64,000 nucleotides of DNA from NCBI GenBank assembly GCA_003134815.1, contig PLCO01000063.1, positions 1-64,000 on the forward strand, read 5' to 3'. A program made the position numbers and the translations under genes. Origin of the DNA: Acidobacteriaceae bacterium (GTDB lineage: Bacteria > Acidobacteriota > Terriglobia > Terriglobales > Acidobacteriaceae). This document shows, one piece after another, positions 8,935-16,773 of this stretch (positions are counted from its first letter, which is position 1; each line of letters starts with the position of its first letter). A model generated the notes under the pieces. It did no database searches and was not told the origin of the DNA. It saw nothing but the letters and a program-made list of their open reading frames with translations.

Positions 8935-10032
8935 TTAGCTCGTGCCGATGATTTTGCCCTTCGTCTTTGGACTGGTGAAATGCTTGAACGCGGTCTCCAG
9001 GAACAAATGTCGCCTCTTTATCGCATACGATTCAACGGAAGCCTGAGAAATGTACTTCTGAAATGCTTCGAGCACCTCCGGATTTGTAGGCTTCTTGAAT
9101 CTGCTCAGCAGTTTTAGGTCGCCCCGAATCTCCTCCAGCAGTTTTACGTAGAACTCCGCGAACTCCTCGATTTGGGACTGCTTCTTCTGCACATGCAATT
9201 CTTCGCAGAAGAGGTATGCCGACACGGCCACGGCCCTGCTTGAAATACTCTCTGCCTTTGCGCCGAAATATTTTTCCATGCTCTTGAGCACCGCCCGTAT
9301 TCGATTCAGGTTCGCGTCATTCTCGTCCAAATCGTATTTCTCCTTGAAAAAGTCTTCGAGATTCTCGAGCCGTGCCCTCACGAAGTCCCCGCTTTCGTTC
9401 CGACTGAACGAATTGATGCAGATCTGAGCGAGTGTAAATTGTCTTGAGAACCTCTTCTCCGACAGCTTGGTACGCCTGAGGAATGGAGCTTCCTTGCCCA
9501 TTTCCTTGTAGATGAAATCCCGCATCGTGCCCATGTGGGACTTGAGCATCTCTCCCGAATTCAGCCTGACGCCAAGTTGCAGGCGGCGGAATATCTCTCG
9601 AAGGAGCTCGTCGTCGATTTGGGGATATATGACAAATGTGAGCTTATAATCGTCGATCTTGTCCGCGAGTGTCGGCAAATCCGCTCGCAACTGCTTATAC
9701 GTATATCGGTCTCCGGTGACTTCGACGGTTAACGGACTATCCGCTGATTTTTCCGGCTTGTAGAAATTCAGCAGGGTTGCCATTCTTTGTTTTCCGTCAA
9801 TGCACTCGAAATCGAAATTCTCGTTCCCTTCTATCCGCGCCAGGTAGATTTTTGGTATATCGATGTTTCTGACGATCGAGTCGATCAGGTCTTCTTGGTT
9901 CTTGCGTGACCAAATTTTTTCGCGCTGGTAGTCCGCGTCGAGGTCAATTCGATAGATGTAATCCTCGACACACTTTTTTACTGGAATCGATTCGATGTCT
10001 CGTGTAGGGCTGGTCCTTCGCTTCTTCGGCAT
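8935..10032 (-). CDS. DUF262 (GmrSD N-domain-like) protein
   Basis: The N-terminal domain is a DUF262/ParB-like fold, with YQREKIWS (residues 35-42) and the signature IDGKQRMATLLNFY (about 78-91), equivalent to the DGQQR motif of GmrS and SspE NTPase/nuclease domains. The remainder to residue 365 is mostly helical with no recognisable DUF1524/HNH motif, so this is a DUF262 protein without the usual nuclease partner domain. ATG 10032 gives MPKKRRTS and lies 11 bp after the SIR2-like gene; the frame is open to 10125, inside that gene. The block is AT-richer than its surroundings. It is probably the sensor or regulatory arm of a defence operon (inference). Confidence 0.82.
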   Translation of the reverse strand: MPKKRRTSPTRDIESIPVKKCVEDYIYRIDLDADYQREKIWSRKNQEDLIDSIVRNIDIPKIYLARIEGNENFDFECIDGKQRMATLLNFYKPEKSADSPLTVEVTGDRYTYKQLRADLPTLADKIDDYKLTFVIYPQIDDELLREIFRRLQLGVRLNSGEMLKSHMGTMRDFIYKEMGKEAPFLRRTKLSEKRFSRQFTLAQICINSFSRNESGDFVRARLENLEDFFKEKYDLDENDANLNRIRAVLKSMEKYFGAKAESISSRAVAVSAYLFCEELHVQKKQSQIEEFAEFYVKLLEEIRGDLKLLSRFKKPTNPEVLEAFQKYISQASVESYAIKRRHLFLETAFKHFTSPKTKGKIIGTS

Positions 10033-10043
10033 AGAGTATCTGC

Positions 10044-11030
10044 TCACTTTACTACTTGTTTGAGGTATTTGGTGCGGGCCGTTCCCTTCGTTTCGAGTAG
10101 GGCTAGGGTCTTGTACTTCAGCCATGTCTTGAATGGGTTTGGCGGGTCAGCTTCCGGCACTAGGGTACGCGGAATCTGCGTGAGGGTTCTAACTTCTGGA
10201 AGGAACCCATAATTGCCCTTGATGGTGGCCCCGGCGCTGTCCCTATCTATGATTTCGATGTCGAACGGCGTTCCCCTCTCGAGATGCGCCTTAAAGAGCA
10301 GGTCGATCAGGTGGAAATCGTTTTGGCTTAGCGAGCAGCCAATCACACGAAGCGTATCGCAGCCAATTAGAGTCTCAAGCGCTTGGTTCCAAATGCAGCC
10401 ATAGGGCGGGTGGATGTAATTCTTGGCCGATCCTAAGGGAATGATCTCAATGGTCCTCTTTCTCCCGCGTATCGTCTGGTTGGTCCAATTAAAGGAACCG
10501 TGAAGCTTAAGAAGTGGGACCGCATTCGCTCGGAGCGGTTCGTCTAGCGAAAAGCAGTAAGGCGGGGACCCAAGATACTGTCTATACGCGTTGTCCAGGA
10601 CATTGTCGTAGTTCAGGGAAATGAGGCCCGCTAGCCTTTCTTTCCGCCTTGTGGCGGGATGCTTATGGAGTTCGAATAGGGCCTTGTGCAAATAGAAGCT
10701 GCGTGTTCTGGGCGCTGAAAGAACGTCTTGAATGTCCTCACGCACCAGGTTCTTTAGGTAATGGGTTTTGTATTCCCACCCGGAAATCTTGCTGTTCTCG
10801 ATGAGGCTTATTAGTAGCTCGATGTTCAGTGAGCCGGAGGTCCCGGTGACCGTCGCAACATCCTTCAGGTATTGCTTATCCCGCCTGGCCTTTTCGATTA
10901 CCCGCGCGGATAGTTGGCGCACGAGAAGCCCGCTTTTGTCAGCAAAAACAGGATCGATATTCTGAAGCTCTGCGTGGGTCGCACCCGCACCGAACAAGTA
11001 GACGATTTTGGTTGGCCTATCGTCTGTCAT
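10044..11030 (-). CDS. SIR2-like NADase-type protein
   Basis: A 328-residue protein with the SIR2-like layout seen in bacterial immune effectors. It has a glycine-rich NAD loop FGAGATH (residues 13-19), SLNYDN (catalytic-position Asn140), LLKLHGSFNW (catalytic-position His177) and GCSLSQNDFHLIDLL (about 231-245). Defence proteins with this arrangement cleave NAD+ to abort infection; protein deacylation is less likely because no zinc-ribbon cysteines are seen. It sits between a DNA methyltransferase and a DUF262 gene on one strand. Catalytic activity is inferred from motifs only. Confidence 0.85.
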   Translation of the reverse strand: MTDDRPTKIVYLFGAGATHAELQNIDPVFADKSGLLVRQLSARVIEKARRDKQYLKDVATVTGTSGSLNIELLISLIENSKISGWEYKTHYLKNLVREDIQDVLSAPRTRSFYLHKALFELHKHPATRRKERLAGLISLNYDNVLDNAYRQYLGSPPYCFSLDEPLRANAVPLLKLHGSFNWTNQTIRGRKRTIEIIPLGSAKNYIHPPYGCIWNQALETLIGCDTLRVIGCSLSQNDFHLIDLLFKAHLERGTPFDIEIIDRDSAGATIKGNYGFLPEVRTLTQIPRTLVPEADPPNPFKTWLKYKTLALLETKGTARTKYLKQVVK

Positions 11031-11106
11031 AGAATCCGATCAATCGTTTGCAGCTCGGGGCGAAAAAACAGCAGACTGACCTACAAGTGAGCCTTCCGGA
11101 CTGTCC

Positions 11107-12399
11107 TCACCTCTTTGTGTAGCAGAGCACGGATTCAACCGAGGTGCTCGAGGGTCGGTAGCTTCGTGATTTTGTGTTGATGTATGCAAACGTCCGTGAC
11201 ATGGGGAAATCGACTTGACGGGAAAGCATAAGCTGCTTCGCCGAAGCGATCTCAGTGAAAATTGTTGCAAGATCGGCTCGGATTCCCTTGAAATAGGAAT
11301 CCTGAATCACAATAATGCAATTGCCATTTGGCTTAATGCAGCGGGCTATTTCGGACACCGACCGGGTTATTGCGCCGAAGTACTGAACATATGTCTTGTA
11401 GTAGTAGCTCTTCGCCGCTTTCGACGGGTGTTGAGCCACTTGCTTGAGAAATCTGTTGCAGGCCGGTCCCCAGGTGGGGTCGGGCAGCCGGGGCGAATCT
11501 TGAATTGTCGGTGTCCCTATTAGCCTCCCGCGAAGTTCGCGTAGTTGTGTGTCCATCTTGAGTCCGAGAACCGCGAGCTCGGGAGACGTTGCCACGCCGT
11601 AATCAATGCGCGTGCAATACGGCGGGGAGGACAAGACCAGATCAACAGAGTTTGCATCGATCGGAAGTTTTTCTGAGGAGTTCACCGCGACCCTGCATTC
11701 AACATTTGCCAAATGCGACTCGCGCGGTTCCGCGATGATGCTGGCGGACATTGCGGAAACTCGCTGTCGGAAAATGCTGCGTATTTCCGCGGCGCCTGGT
11801 CGGACTCTTGACTGGAGGGTAGCGGGACGAGTGACCCATGTTGGATTGGAGGCTTTGAATCTGCCAATGAGACTTCTAACGGTTAGAAACAGTGCTAAGT
11901 AGAAAAAAGAGGCGATCGAGGACATGCCAGATGCCGCGTCGATCGATTTGCTCGCTCGATCGGCACAAACCAAAGGACCGTGGATGGCCCTCTCAATCGA
12001 CCGGATTTCCGCAGCGGCGGAGGGAGCGAACCAAGTGAGAAGCGGGTCGTCCTCGGCGGTAATGTGTTGTCTGGCCGATCTCTTCATGATGTCGCTTAGA
12101 AACGGAGCGATGCTCGGTGCATCGATGTTTGGCAATAGTCGTGCTTTCGCGACGACCGCCATTACGGGGTTGAGGTCGAAGCCGATCGCTCGGTGGCCAG
12201 ACGCAACGGCAGCGGCTGTGCTCGTCCCACTTCCGTTCCAAGGATCCAAAAATGTTGATCCTTGTCGGAGTCCTGCGCTCTGGATTAGTCTCCGGGCGAA
12301 TGCACCTGAGAATCCCGCATAGTACGGGTACCACTCGTCGCGGCCCGCTGCGATATCGGGTCGGCGCTTAGGGTTCTCGATCACAAAATGGTCAAGCAT
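11107..12399 (-). CDS. Site-specific DNA methyltransferase
   Basis: An AdoMet-dependent DNA methylase of 430 residues. Motif I is FLDPWNGSGTS (residues 50-60) and motif IV is LVLSSPPYCTRIDY (about 252-265). The SPPY form is typical of N4-cytosine and some N6-adenine enzymes. Motif I precedes motif IV with about 195 residues between, containing the likely target-recognition segment. AGGTGA lies 8 bases before ATG. It is the first gene of the three-gene block with the SIR2-like and DUF262 genes. No restriction endonuclease is adjacent. Confidence 0.87.
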   Translation of the reverse strand: MLDHFVIENPKRRPDIAAGRDEWYPYYAGFSGAFARRLIQSAGLRQGSTFLDPWNGSGTSTAAAVASGHRAIGFDLNPVMAVVAKARLLPNIDAPSIAPFLSDIMKRSARQHITAEDDPLLTWFAPSAAAEIRSIERAIHGPLVCADRASKSIDAASGMSSIASFFYLALFLTVRSLIGRFKASNPTWVTRPATLQSRVRPGAAEIRSIFRQRVSAMSASIIAEPRESHLANVECRVAVNSSEKLPIDANSVDLVLSSPPYCTRIDYGVATSPELAVLGLKMDTQLRELRGRLIGTPTIQDSPRLPDPTWGPACNRFLKQVAQHPSKAAKSYYYKTYVQYFGAITRSVSEIARCIKPNGNCIIVIQDSYFKGIRADLATIFTEIASAKQLMLSRQVDFPMSRTFAYINTKSRSYRPSSTSVESVLCYTKR

Positions 12400-12649
12400 T
12401 TTATGTCACCTAAGCCCAGGATTCTCTTTGACGGTCCATGATACTAGGTTCCAGGGCCGCTGACTTTAATTTCGCTCATTCGGTTGGTTGACCGTGTGGG
12501 CTGAGTTCGGCGGGCCGGTTGTGACCGCTGACACATACTTCAAGTTCTGAAGCTGAAACTATCGGACATTGACCGTTGGAGTTTGGCCCGTTGCGTTGGG
12601 CCCGTTGGTGTTCGCCCCTACCTCGTCCCGGCGGCCGAAGGAGTGTTTC
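12400..12649. other. Intergenic region upstream of the CNB gene
   Basis: A 250-bp gap between two divergent genes. 12578-12607 contains degenerate 15-bp copies around TTGGCCCGTTG and GGGCCCGTTGG. No gene or clear promoter was identified. Confidence 0.5.
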
Positions 12650-13309
12650 GTGAATCAAAACTCATTTTCCGCGGATCAAGATTCTGTTTCTCCGGTGCAA
12701 AGCTCGCTTTCTCCGGAGCAAGGCTCTCTTTCTCCGGATCGGGGCTCGTCTTCCGCCGAGCCGAACCCGTTATCTGCCGAACAAAGCCCGTTTTCAGCCG
12801 ACCCAAGATTGATTGCGGCGCTGCGGGAGCGGTCGCGCGAGCTTAAGTGCGGCAAAGGGCGAATCCTGTTCAACCAGGGAGACGCGCCTATTGGCGTTTA
12901 TCTTGTGGAGCGTGGAGAGGCAGCGCTGGTGATGACGTCGGCGCTGGGCCAGGCGGTAATGTGCTTCCATGCGGGCGCCGGGTCGCTGCTTGGATTGCCG
13001 GCGGTTCTGGGGGATCAGCCTTACAGCCTGACGGCAATGGCGGAGAAAGACTCCGAGGTTCGATTTGTGGATCGCAGCGATTTTGAGGCGATGATGCAGG
13101 CGACGCCGGATTTGTATCCGCTGGTGTTGCAGGTGCTGGCGGCACAAGTTCGGAGTGCGCGGTTGGCGGCTACGGATTGGAAGGGCCAGGCGAGGCGCGG
13201 ACAGTTTCGGACGACGGGGGTCAGGACGCCGGCGGATCGGACGTCGGCGGCTCGGACTGGGGCGGCTCGGGCTGGGGCGGATCGGGCTGGGTCGGCACCG
13301 TCGAACTAA
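12650..13309 (+). CDS. Cyclic-nucleotide-binding-domain protein with repeat tails
   Basis: The core (about residues 55-180 of 219) is a cNMP-binding beta-roll of the Crp/Fnr type: LKCGKGRILFNQGDAPIGVYLVERGEAALVM, then AGSLLGLPAVLGDQPYSLTAMAEKDSEVRFVDRSDFEAMM. No C-terminal helix-turn-helix is visible, so it is not a normal Crp regulator. The core is flanked by seven 7-residue units before it (12659-12805) and five 5-residue units after it (13220-13294). GTG 12650 is chosen because AAGGAG lies six bases upstream. Ligand and function are unknown. Confidence 0.8.
   Translation: MNQNSFSADQDSVSPVQSSLSPEQGSLSPDRGSSSAEPNPLSAEQSPFSADPRLIAALRERSRELKCGKGRILFNQGDAPIGVYLVERGEAALVMTSALGQAVMCFHAGAGSLLGLPAVLGDQPYSLTAMAEKDSEVRFVDRSDFEAMMQATPDLYPLVLQVLAAQVRSARLAATDWKGQARRGQFRTTGVRTPADRTSAARTGAARAGADRAGSAPSN
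12659..12805. repeat. 21-bp tandem repeat, N terminus of CNB protein
   Basis: Seven units of 21 bp encode heptads such as SLSPEQG, SLSPDRG and PLSAEQS. The period stays in frame throughout and the encoded segment is Ser/Pro/Glu-rich, probably disordered. Confidence 0.9.
13220..13294. repeat. 15-bp tandem repeat, C terminus of CNB protein
   Basis: Five 15-bp units encode VRTPA, DRTSA, ARTGA, ARAGA and DRAGS. The tail is basic and Ala-rich. Confidence 0.9.
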
Positions 13310-13815
13310 TTCCATTTGAAAATTTGAGAGCATGGCGCGGAAAAGCCCGCGGCTAAAGCCGTGCGTTTGTGGGCGCATGGTTCGGGAGCCTGGAGGCCCC
13401 TGCTCCTTCCGTTGTTGCGGGCGGGCGTTCGGCGCGCGTAGCGCAAGGTAGCGCGCCGGGGGGCGGGCGGACGAAAGGCAAAAGCAGGTCCTTCGGCTCC
13501 GCTGAAAAACGCTTCGCTCAGGATGACACTGCGTGGGCGCGAGCGCCGGGGGTGGGCGGCGCGAGCCCGCAAGGAGCGAGCGCCGGAGGTTTTCGGCGCG
13601 CGTAGCGCAAGGTAGCGCGCCGGCGTCGGGGCATTGGCCGTGCCGCCGAGCTCGTGCGATGAAACCAGTCGAAAAGCAACCGCAGGTCCCTATTCGACTT
13701 CTCTCAGGGCAGGCTTTCGGCTCCGCTGAAAAACGCTTCGCTCAGGTTGAAACCTCGCAAGTGGTCGGGCCGCTAGAGCGCGACCCGATTTGATTTGGGG
13801 CTTGCGAGCCGCCAT
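13310..13815. repeat. Mosaic intergenic repeat region
   Basis: No gene is supported. A 32-bp sequence beginning TTCGGCGCGCGTAGCGC occurs identically at 13428-13459 and 13592-13623 and contains the inverted arms GGCGCGC/GCGCGCC. A 31-bp sequence beginning TTCGGCTCCGCTGAAAAACG occurs identically at 13492-13522 and 13716-13746. A third family, CAGGTCCC-ATTCGACTT-CTCAGGGCAGGCTTTCG, is at 13683-13719 and recurs near 14591-14627. A short CGGCT/AGCCG hairpin is near 13350. Confidence 0.85.
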
Positions 13816-14268
13816 TTAGCGGTGATCGCCGCCATGGTCTCCACCGTGGTCACCGCCGCCGCGATAGCCGGGGAGGTTGTGTTCGTTGCCGCCGTCATGA
13901 TCACCGTGGCCGGAGTGGCCGCGGCCGTCGCGGGCCTCGTTGCCGCGGAAGTGGTTGAAGGGCTCTTCGCCGCGCTGCGGCATCGGTCCGCGGTAGCCGT
14001 GATGCGGGTCGTAGCGGTTGTCAACATGGCCGTAGAAGCGGTCCTGGCCGCGGTACCAGTGGCCGGCGCCGATGAAGACTCCGTTGTTGAACCAGTCGGG
14101 CCCGTAATAGCCGTAGGGCGAGCAGTTGTAGGGAGCGTAGTCGTAGTAGCCGTAGGGGCAGACAGGCTCCACTCCGAAGTGGATGGAGATTTGGGCCGGC
14201 GCGGTGCGCGCGGAGCAAAACAGGGCCGTTGCGAAAACTGCGAGTGCGAGGGTCTTGACTTTGGACAT
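13816..14268 (-). CDS. Secreted Gly/His/Tyr-rich protein
   Basis: A 150-residue protein with a clear signal peptide (MSKVKTLALAVFATALFCSARTAPAQ). The mature part is rich in Gly, His, Tyr and Asp and includes two YGYY segments, and ends in GGGDHGGDHGGDHR, a 4-residue repeat. GGAGA lies six bases before ATG. The His/Asp-rich tail could bind metal ions (inference). No family recognised. Confidence 0.65.
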   Translation of the reverse strand: MSKVKTLALAVFATALFCSARTAPAQISIHFGVEPVCPYGYYDYAPYNCSPYGYYGPDWFNNGVFIGAGHWYRGQDRFYGHVDNRYDPHHGYRGPMPQRGEEPFNHFRGNEARDGRGHSGHGDHDGGNEHNLPGYRGGGDHGGDHGGDHR

Positions 14269-14744
14269 GATGTCTCCGTAATTCGTCTTGCGTGGATTCG
14301 TATTGCGTGGGAGTTCGTTTTGCGTTCAGTTCGCGTTGAGTGTGGGTTGGATTTCAAGTGGTAAGGCGGCCGGGAAGTTGATTCTCGATTTTCGTTTTTC
14401 CGGGGCCAGGTTGAAGCTGTTGCGAGATAGAAGCCGGGGAAGGGCTAATGAATCGTAGCCAGAACGGGAGACGAAAGACTGTGCTGTATTGACCTTGAAC
14501 AGTGGTTAGCGATTAGTGGGTAGTGGTTAGTTGATTCGCGGGAAGTTGAGGATCGTGCTTTCTTATCCCTTTGCCAGAGTTCCAAGAAGCAGGTCCCCAT
14601 TCGACTTCGCTCAGGGCAGGCTTTCGACTCCCATCGCTGCAGTCTGGTCGCTCAGGATGAAACCCCATTCCCGGGTGTGCCCAAAAAGTAAACGCATGGC
14701 GAAAAGATTGTTGCGGTTCGCTTTTTATTCGCTATAATGCGCGC
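14269..14744. other. Intergenic region upstream of lexA
   Basis: A 476-bp region. 14500-14535 contains degenerate 7-8 bp repeats around GTGGTTAG. 14588-14666 holds a further copy of the mosaic repeat family from 13683-13719. The lexA promoter lies at the right end. No gene is seen. Confidence 0.6.
14711..14738 (+). promoter_or_regulatory. lexA promoter, probably leaderless, with candidate LexA box
   Basis: The -35 TTGCGG (14711-14716) and -10 TATAAT (14733-14738) are separated by 16 bp. Only six bases separate the -10 from the ATG at 14745, so transcription should begin at or very near the start codon and no ribosome site fits. GTTC-N7-ATTC at 14716-14730 resembles the direct-repeat LexA box of alphaproteobacteria and lies between the two hexamers, suiting autorepression. 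The operator call is tentative. Confidence 0.6.
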
Positions 14745-15350
14745 ATGGCCATTACACGCAGGCAAAAAGAGGTTCTGGATTTTCTTGAGGCGTTTGTGAG
14801 CCGGAATGGCTATTCGCCTTCGTTTGAAGAGATTGCGCGGGGCATGGGGCTGAAGAGCCTGGCCACGGTGCACAAGCACATCACCAATCTGGAAAAGAAG
14901 GGCATGCTGGACCGGGTGCACAACCGCAGCCGGTCAATTGACGTGCTGCCGCCGGGGACGCGGACGCGGAGCAGCATGAAGCTGCCGCTGGCGGGGCGGA
15001 TTGCGGCGGGGTCGCCGGTGGAGGCGATGGAGAGCTCGGAGACGATTTCGCTGGCCGACGTGGTGGGCAACCGCGATGTGTTTGCGCTGGAGGTGCGTGG
15101 CGACTCCATGCGCGACGAGCACATTATTAATGGGGACTACGTGCTGGTGGAGCGGACCAAGACGGCGCGGCAAGGAGAAATTGTGGTGGCGCTGGTGCAT
15201 GGGTCGGAGACGACACTGAAGCGGTTTTACCCGGAGGGGAATGTGGTGCGGCTGCAGCCGGCGAACCTGGAGATGGAGCCGATTTATGTTCCGGCGGCGC
15301 AGGTGGCGATTCAGGGGCGGGTGCTGGGAGTGCTGAGGAAGTACCGGTGA
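14745..15350 (+). CDS. lexA: SOS repressor LexA
   Basis: This transcriptional repressor of the SOS response cleaves itself when RecA filaments form. The N-terminal winged helix-turn-helix is ITRRQKEVLDFLEAFVSRNGYSPSFEEIARGMGLKSLATVHKHI. The cleavage site is Ala83-Gly84 in LPLAGRIAAG. The catalytic Ser121 is in VRGDSM and the Lys159 is in TTLKRF. Length 201 is standard. It appears monocistronic. Confidence 0.96.
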   Translation: MAITRRQKEVLDFLEAFVSRNGYSPSFEEIARGMGLKSLATVHKHITNLEKKGMLDRVHNRSRSIDVLPPGTRTRSSMKLPLAGRIAAGSPVEAMESSETISLADVVGNRDVFALEVRGDSMRDEHIINGDYVLVERTKTARQGEIVVALVHGSETTLKRFYPEGNVVRLQPANLEMEPIYVPAAQVAIQGRVLGVLRKYR

Positions 15351-15431
15351 AGCAGTGGTTAGTGATTAGTGATTAGTGTTTTTTGCGTGGTGGGTAGTGG
15401 GCGCGGGGATTTGGGAAAATCCTGCCGTAAA

Positions 15432-15590
15432 TCAGTTTGAGTCTTCTTTGCGTTTGTTGATCGCCACGCCGAGGCCCGCGCCCAGCGCCACACCGATGGC
15501 GATCCCGACGGCAAGGTTATGCATCGCGACACCTATCGCGACCCCCAGGGCAACTCCTAAGGCTACTCCTGGGCTGGCGTTGTTCTTCAC
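15432..15590 (-). CDS. Small glycine-zipper membrane protein
   Basis: A 52-residue protein made almost wholly of GVAL/GVAI tetrads forming two hydrophobic stretches separated by MHNLA, ending in a charged NKRKEDSN tail. GTG at 15590 is chosen because GAGAGGAG lies eight bases upstream; the frame extends to 15617 without a ribosome site. Similar small glycine-zipper proteins occur in many bacteria with no known role. The 12-bp periodicity of the DNA makes chance coding possible, but the ribosome site and charged end argue for a gene. Confidence 0.55.
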   Translation of the reverse strand: MKNNASPGVALGVALGVAIGVAMHNLAVGIAIGVALGAGLGVAINKRKEDSN

Positions 15591-15717
15591 GCGTTTGACT
15601 CCTCTCAAACGTCTCACAGGAACTCTACATTCCGGCGGCGGCGGTGTCCACTAATACCCCTAATCCAAGTGTCGATCGCGCTAGAGCTCGTCTACTTCTA
15701 TTCCGGACGATCCATTC

Positions 15718-16728
15718 CTAAGTTAGCTCGGCGGCCATACGTTGCGCGCGCCAAATTGCGCCGTTGAGGGCGACGGTTTCAGTAGTCTCGACGGGCATGG
15801 CTGGTGCGGCGGCGCGAAGGCCGGCGAAGAATGCTTCGCGGACAATGGGCATTTTATCGATGACGCTGCCGGTCCAAGCTACGGGAATTTCGGACACGTG
15901 AAATTCGGCTACGGGAACTTCGGCAGCAGGGATTTCAGCGCCGGGAAGTTCACCGACAGAAAATTGAGCGGCAGGATTTGCGCCTGCTGGAATTGCGTGC
16001 TTACGGCGGAGCTTGGAGCGCACCAATAGAACATTTGCGACGAGGTCGGCGGCGGCCTGATGGAGAACACCGACTGCGACCGGATCTCCGGCTTCGGCGA
16101 GCTCGTTGATGGCGGGCGCCAGCGCGGCGAAATCGGGTGCGGGCGTGCCGTCGCCAACGTTGATGAGCTGATCGAGGGTTGGCGTGCCCCATATCTCGCC
16201 AACTTTTTTCAGAATTTGCGTGGGCTCGTCGCGATCATGGGCGTTGAGCGCGCGGCGGATGGCGTGGAGGCCGATCCAGTAGCCGGAGCCTTCGTCGCCG
16301 AGGCGTGAGCTCCAGCCGCCTGCGGTCTCGAATGCGCCGTCGGGCGCGCGGCCGATGGTGTTGGTGCCGGTGCCGGCGATCTGCAGGATTCCTGGGCCTC
16401 CGCGAAAGGCTGCGTCGAGAGCGATGATGTGGTCGCCGACGACTTCGGAGCGAGCGACGCGAAAATCGTTGAAGACGGCGGTGATCCACTCAGTGATGCC
16501 AGGCATGGTGGCGCTGGCCACGCCGCATGAAGCGGCGCTGACTGTGCTGACGCCCGCCCGCGCGTAGACGTCTTTGAGCACGGCGCGAAGATTTTCTTCT
16601 GCGGCCTCGGCGCCCACGCGCAGGCGCTTGATGGAGCCGCTCTCAGCAAAGGCGACAACGTGATCGCCGTCGACGATAGAGGCGCGCGTGTGTGTGCCGC
16701 CGCCGTCAATGCCGAGAACCACGCTCAT
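15718..16728 (-). CDS. BadF/BadG-type ATPase, probable N-acetylglucosamine kinase
   Basis: An ASKHA-fold kinase of 336 residues. LGIDGGGTHTRA is the phosphate-1 loop, QIAGTGTNTIGRAPDG the phosphate-2 region, and GGWSSRLGDEGSGYWIG the segment typical of eukaryotic-type GlcNAc kinases and BadF relatives. ATG 16728 follows AAGGGAAG. Within the C-terminal domain an array of eight 15-bp units (15878-15997) encodes pentads such as VGELP, GAEIP and AAEVP. The substrate is inferred from family. Confidence 0.82.
   Translation of the reverse strand: MSVVLGIDGGGTHTRASIVDGDHVVAFAESGSIKRLRVGAEAAEENLRAVLKDVYARAGVSTVSAASCGVASATMPGITEWITAVFNDFRVARSEVVGDHIIALDAAFRGGPGILQIAGTGTNTIGRAPDGAFETAGGWSSRLGDEGSGYWIGLHAIRRALNAHDRDEPTQILKKVGEIWGTPTLDQLINVGDGTPAPDFAALAPAINELAEAGDPVAVGVLHQAAADLVANVLLVRSKLRRKHAIPAGANPAAQFSVGELPGAEIPAAEVPVAEFHVSEIPVAWTGSVIDKMPIVREAFFAGLRAAAPAMPVETTETVALNGAIWRAQRMAAELT
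15878..15997. repeat. 15-bp degenerate tandem repeat in kinase gene
   Basis: Eight 15-bp units, on the plus strand of the form GCTACGGGAATTTCG, encode AGANP-AAQFS-VGELP-GAEIP-AAEVP-VAEFH-VSEIP-VAWTG on the minus strand. Several unit boundaries are fully regular, and the array interrupts a conserved fold. Confidence 0.9.
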
Positions 16729-16773
16729 TGCTTCCCTTCCCTTGTGCACACAGCGCAGAATACCGGGCAAGCT

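Noticed and set aside
13773-14364. Overlapping ORFs on both strands around 13773-14364
   Set aside because: Frame shadows of the Gly/His/Tyr-rich secreted protein at 13816-14268, which alone has a signal peptide and ribosome site.
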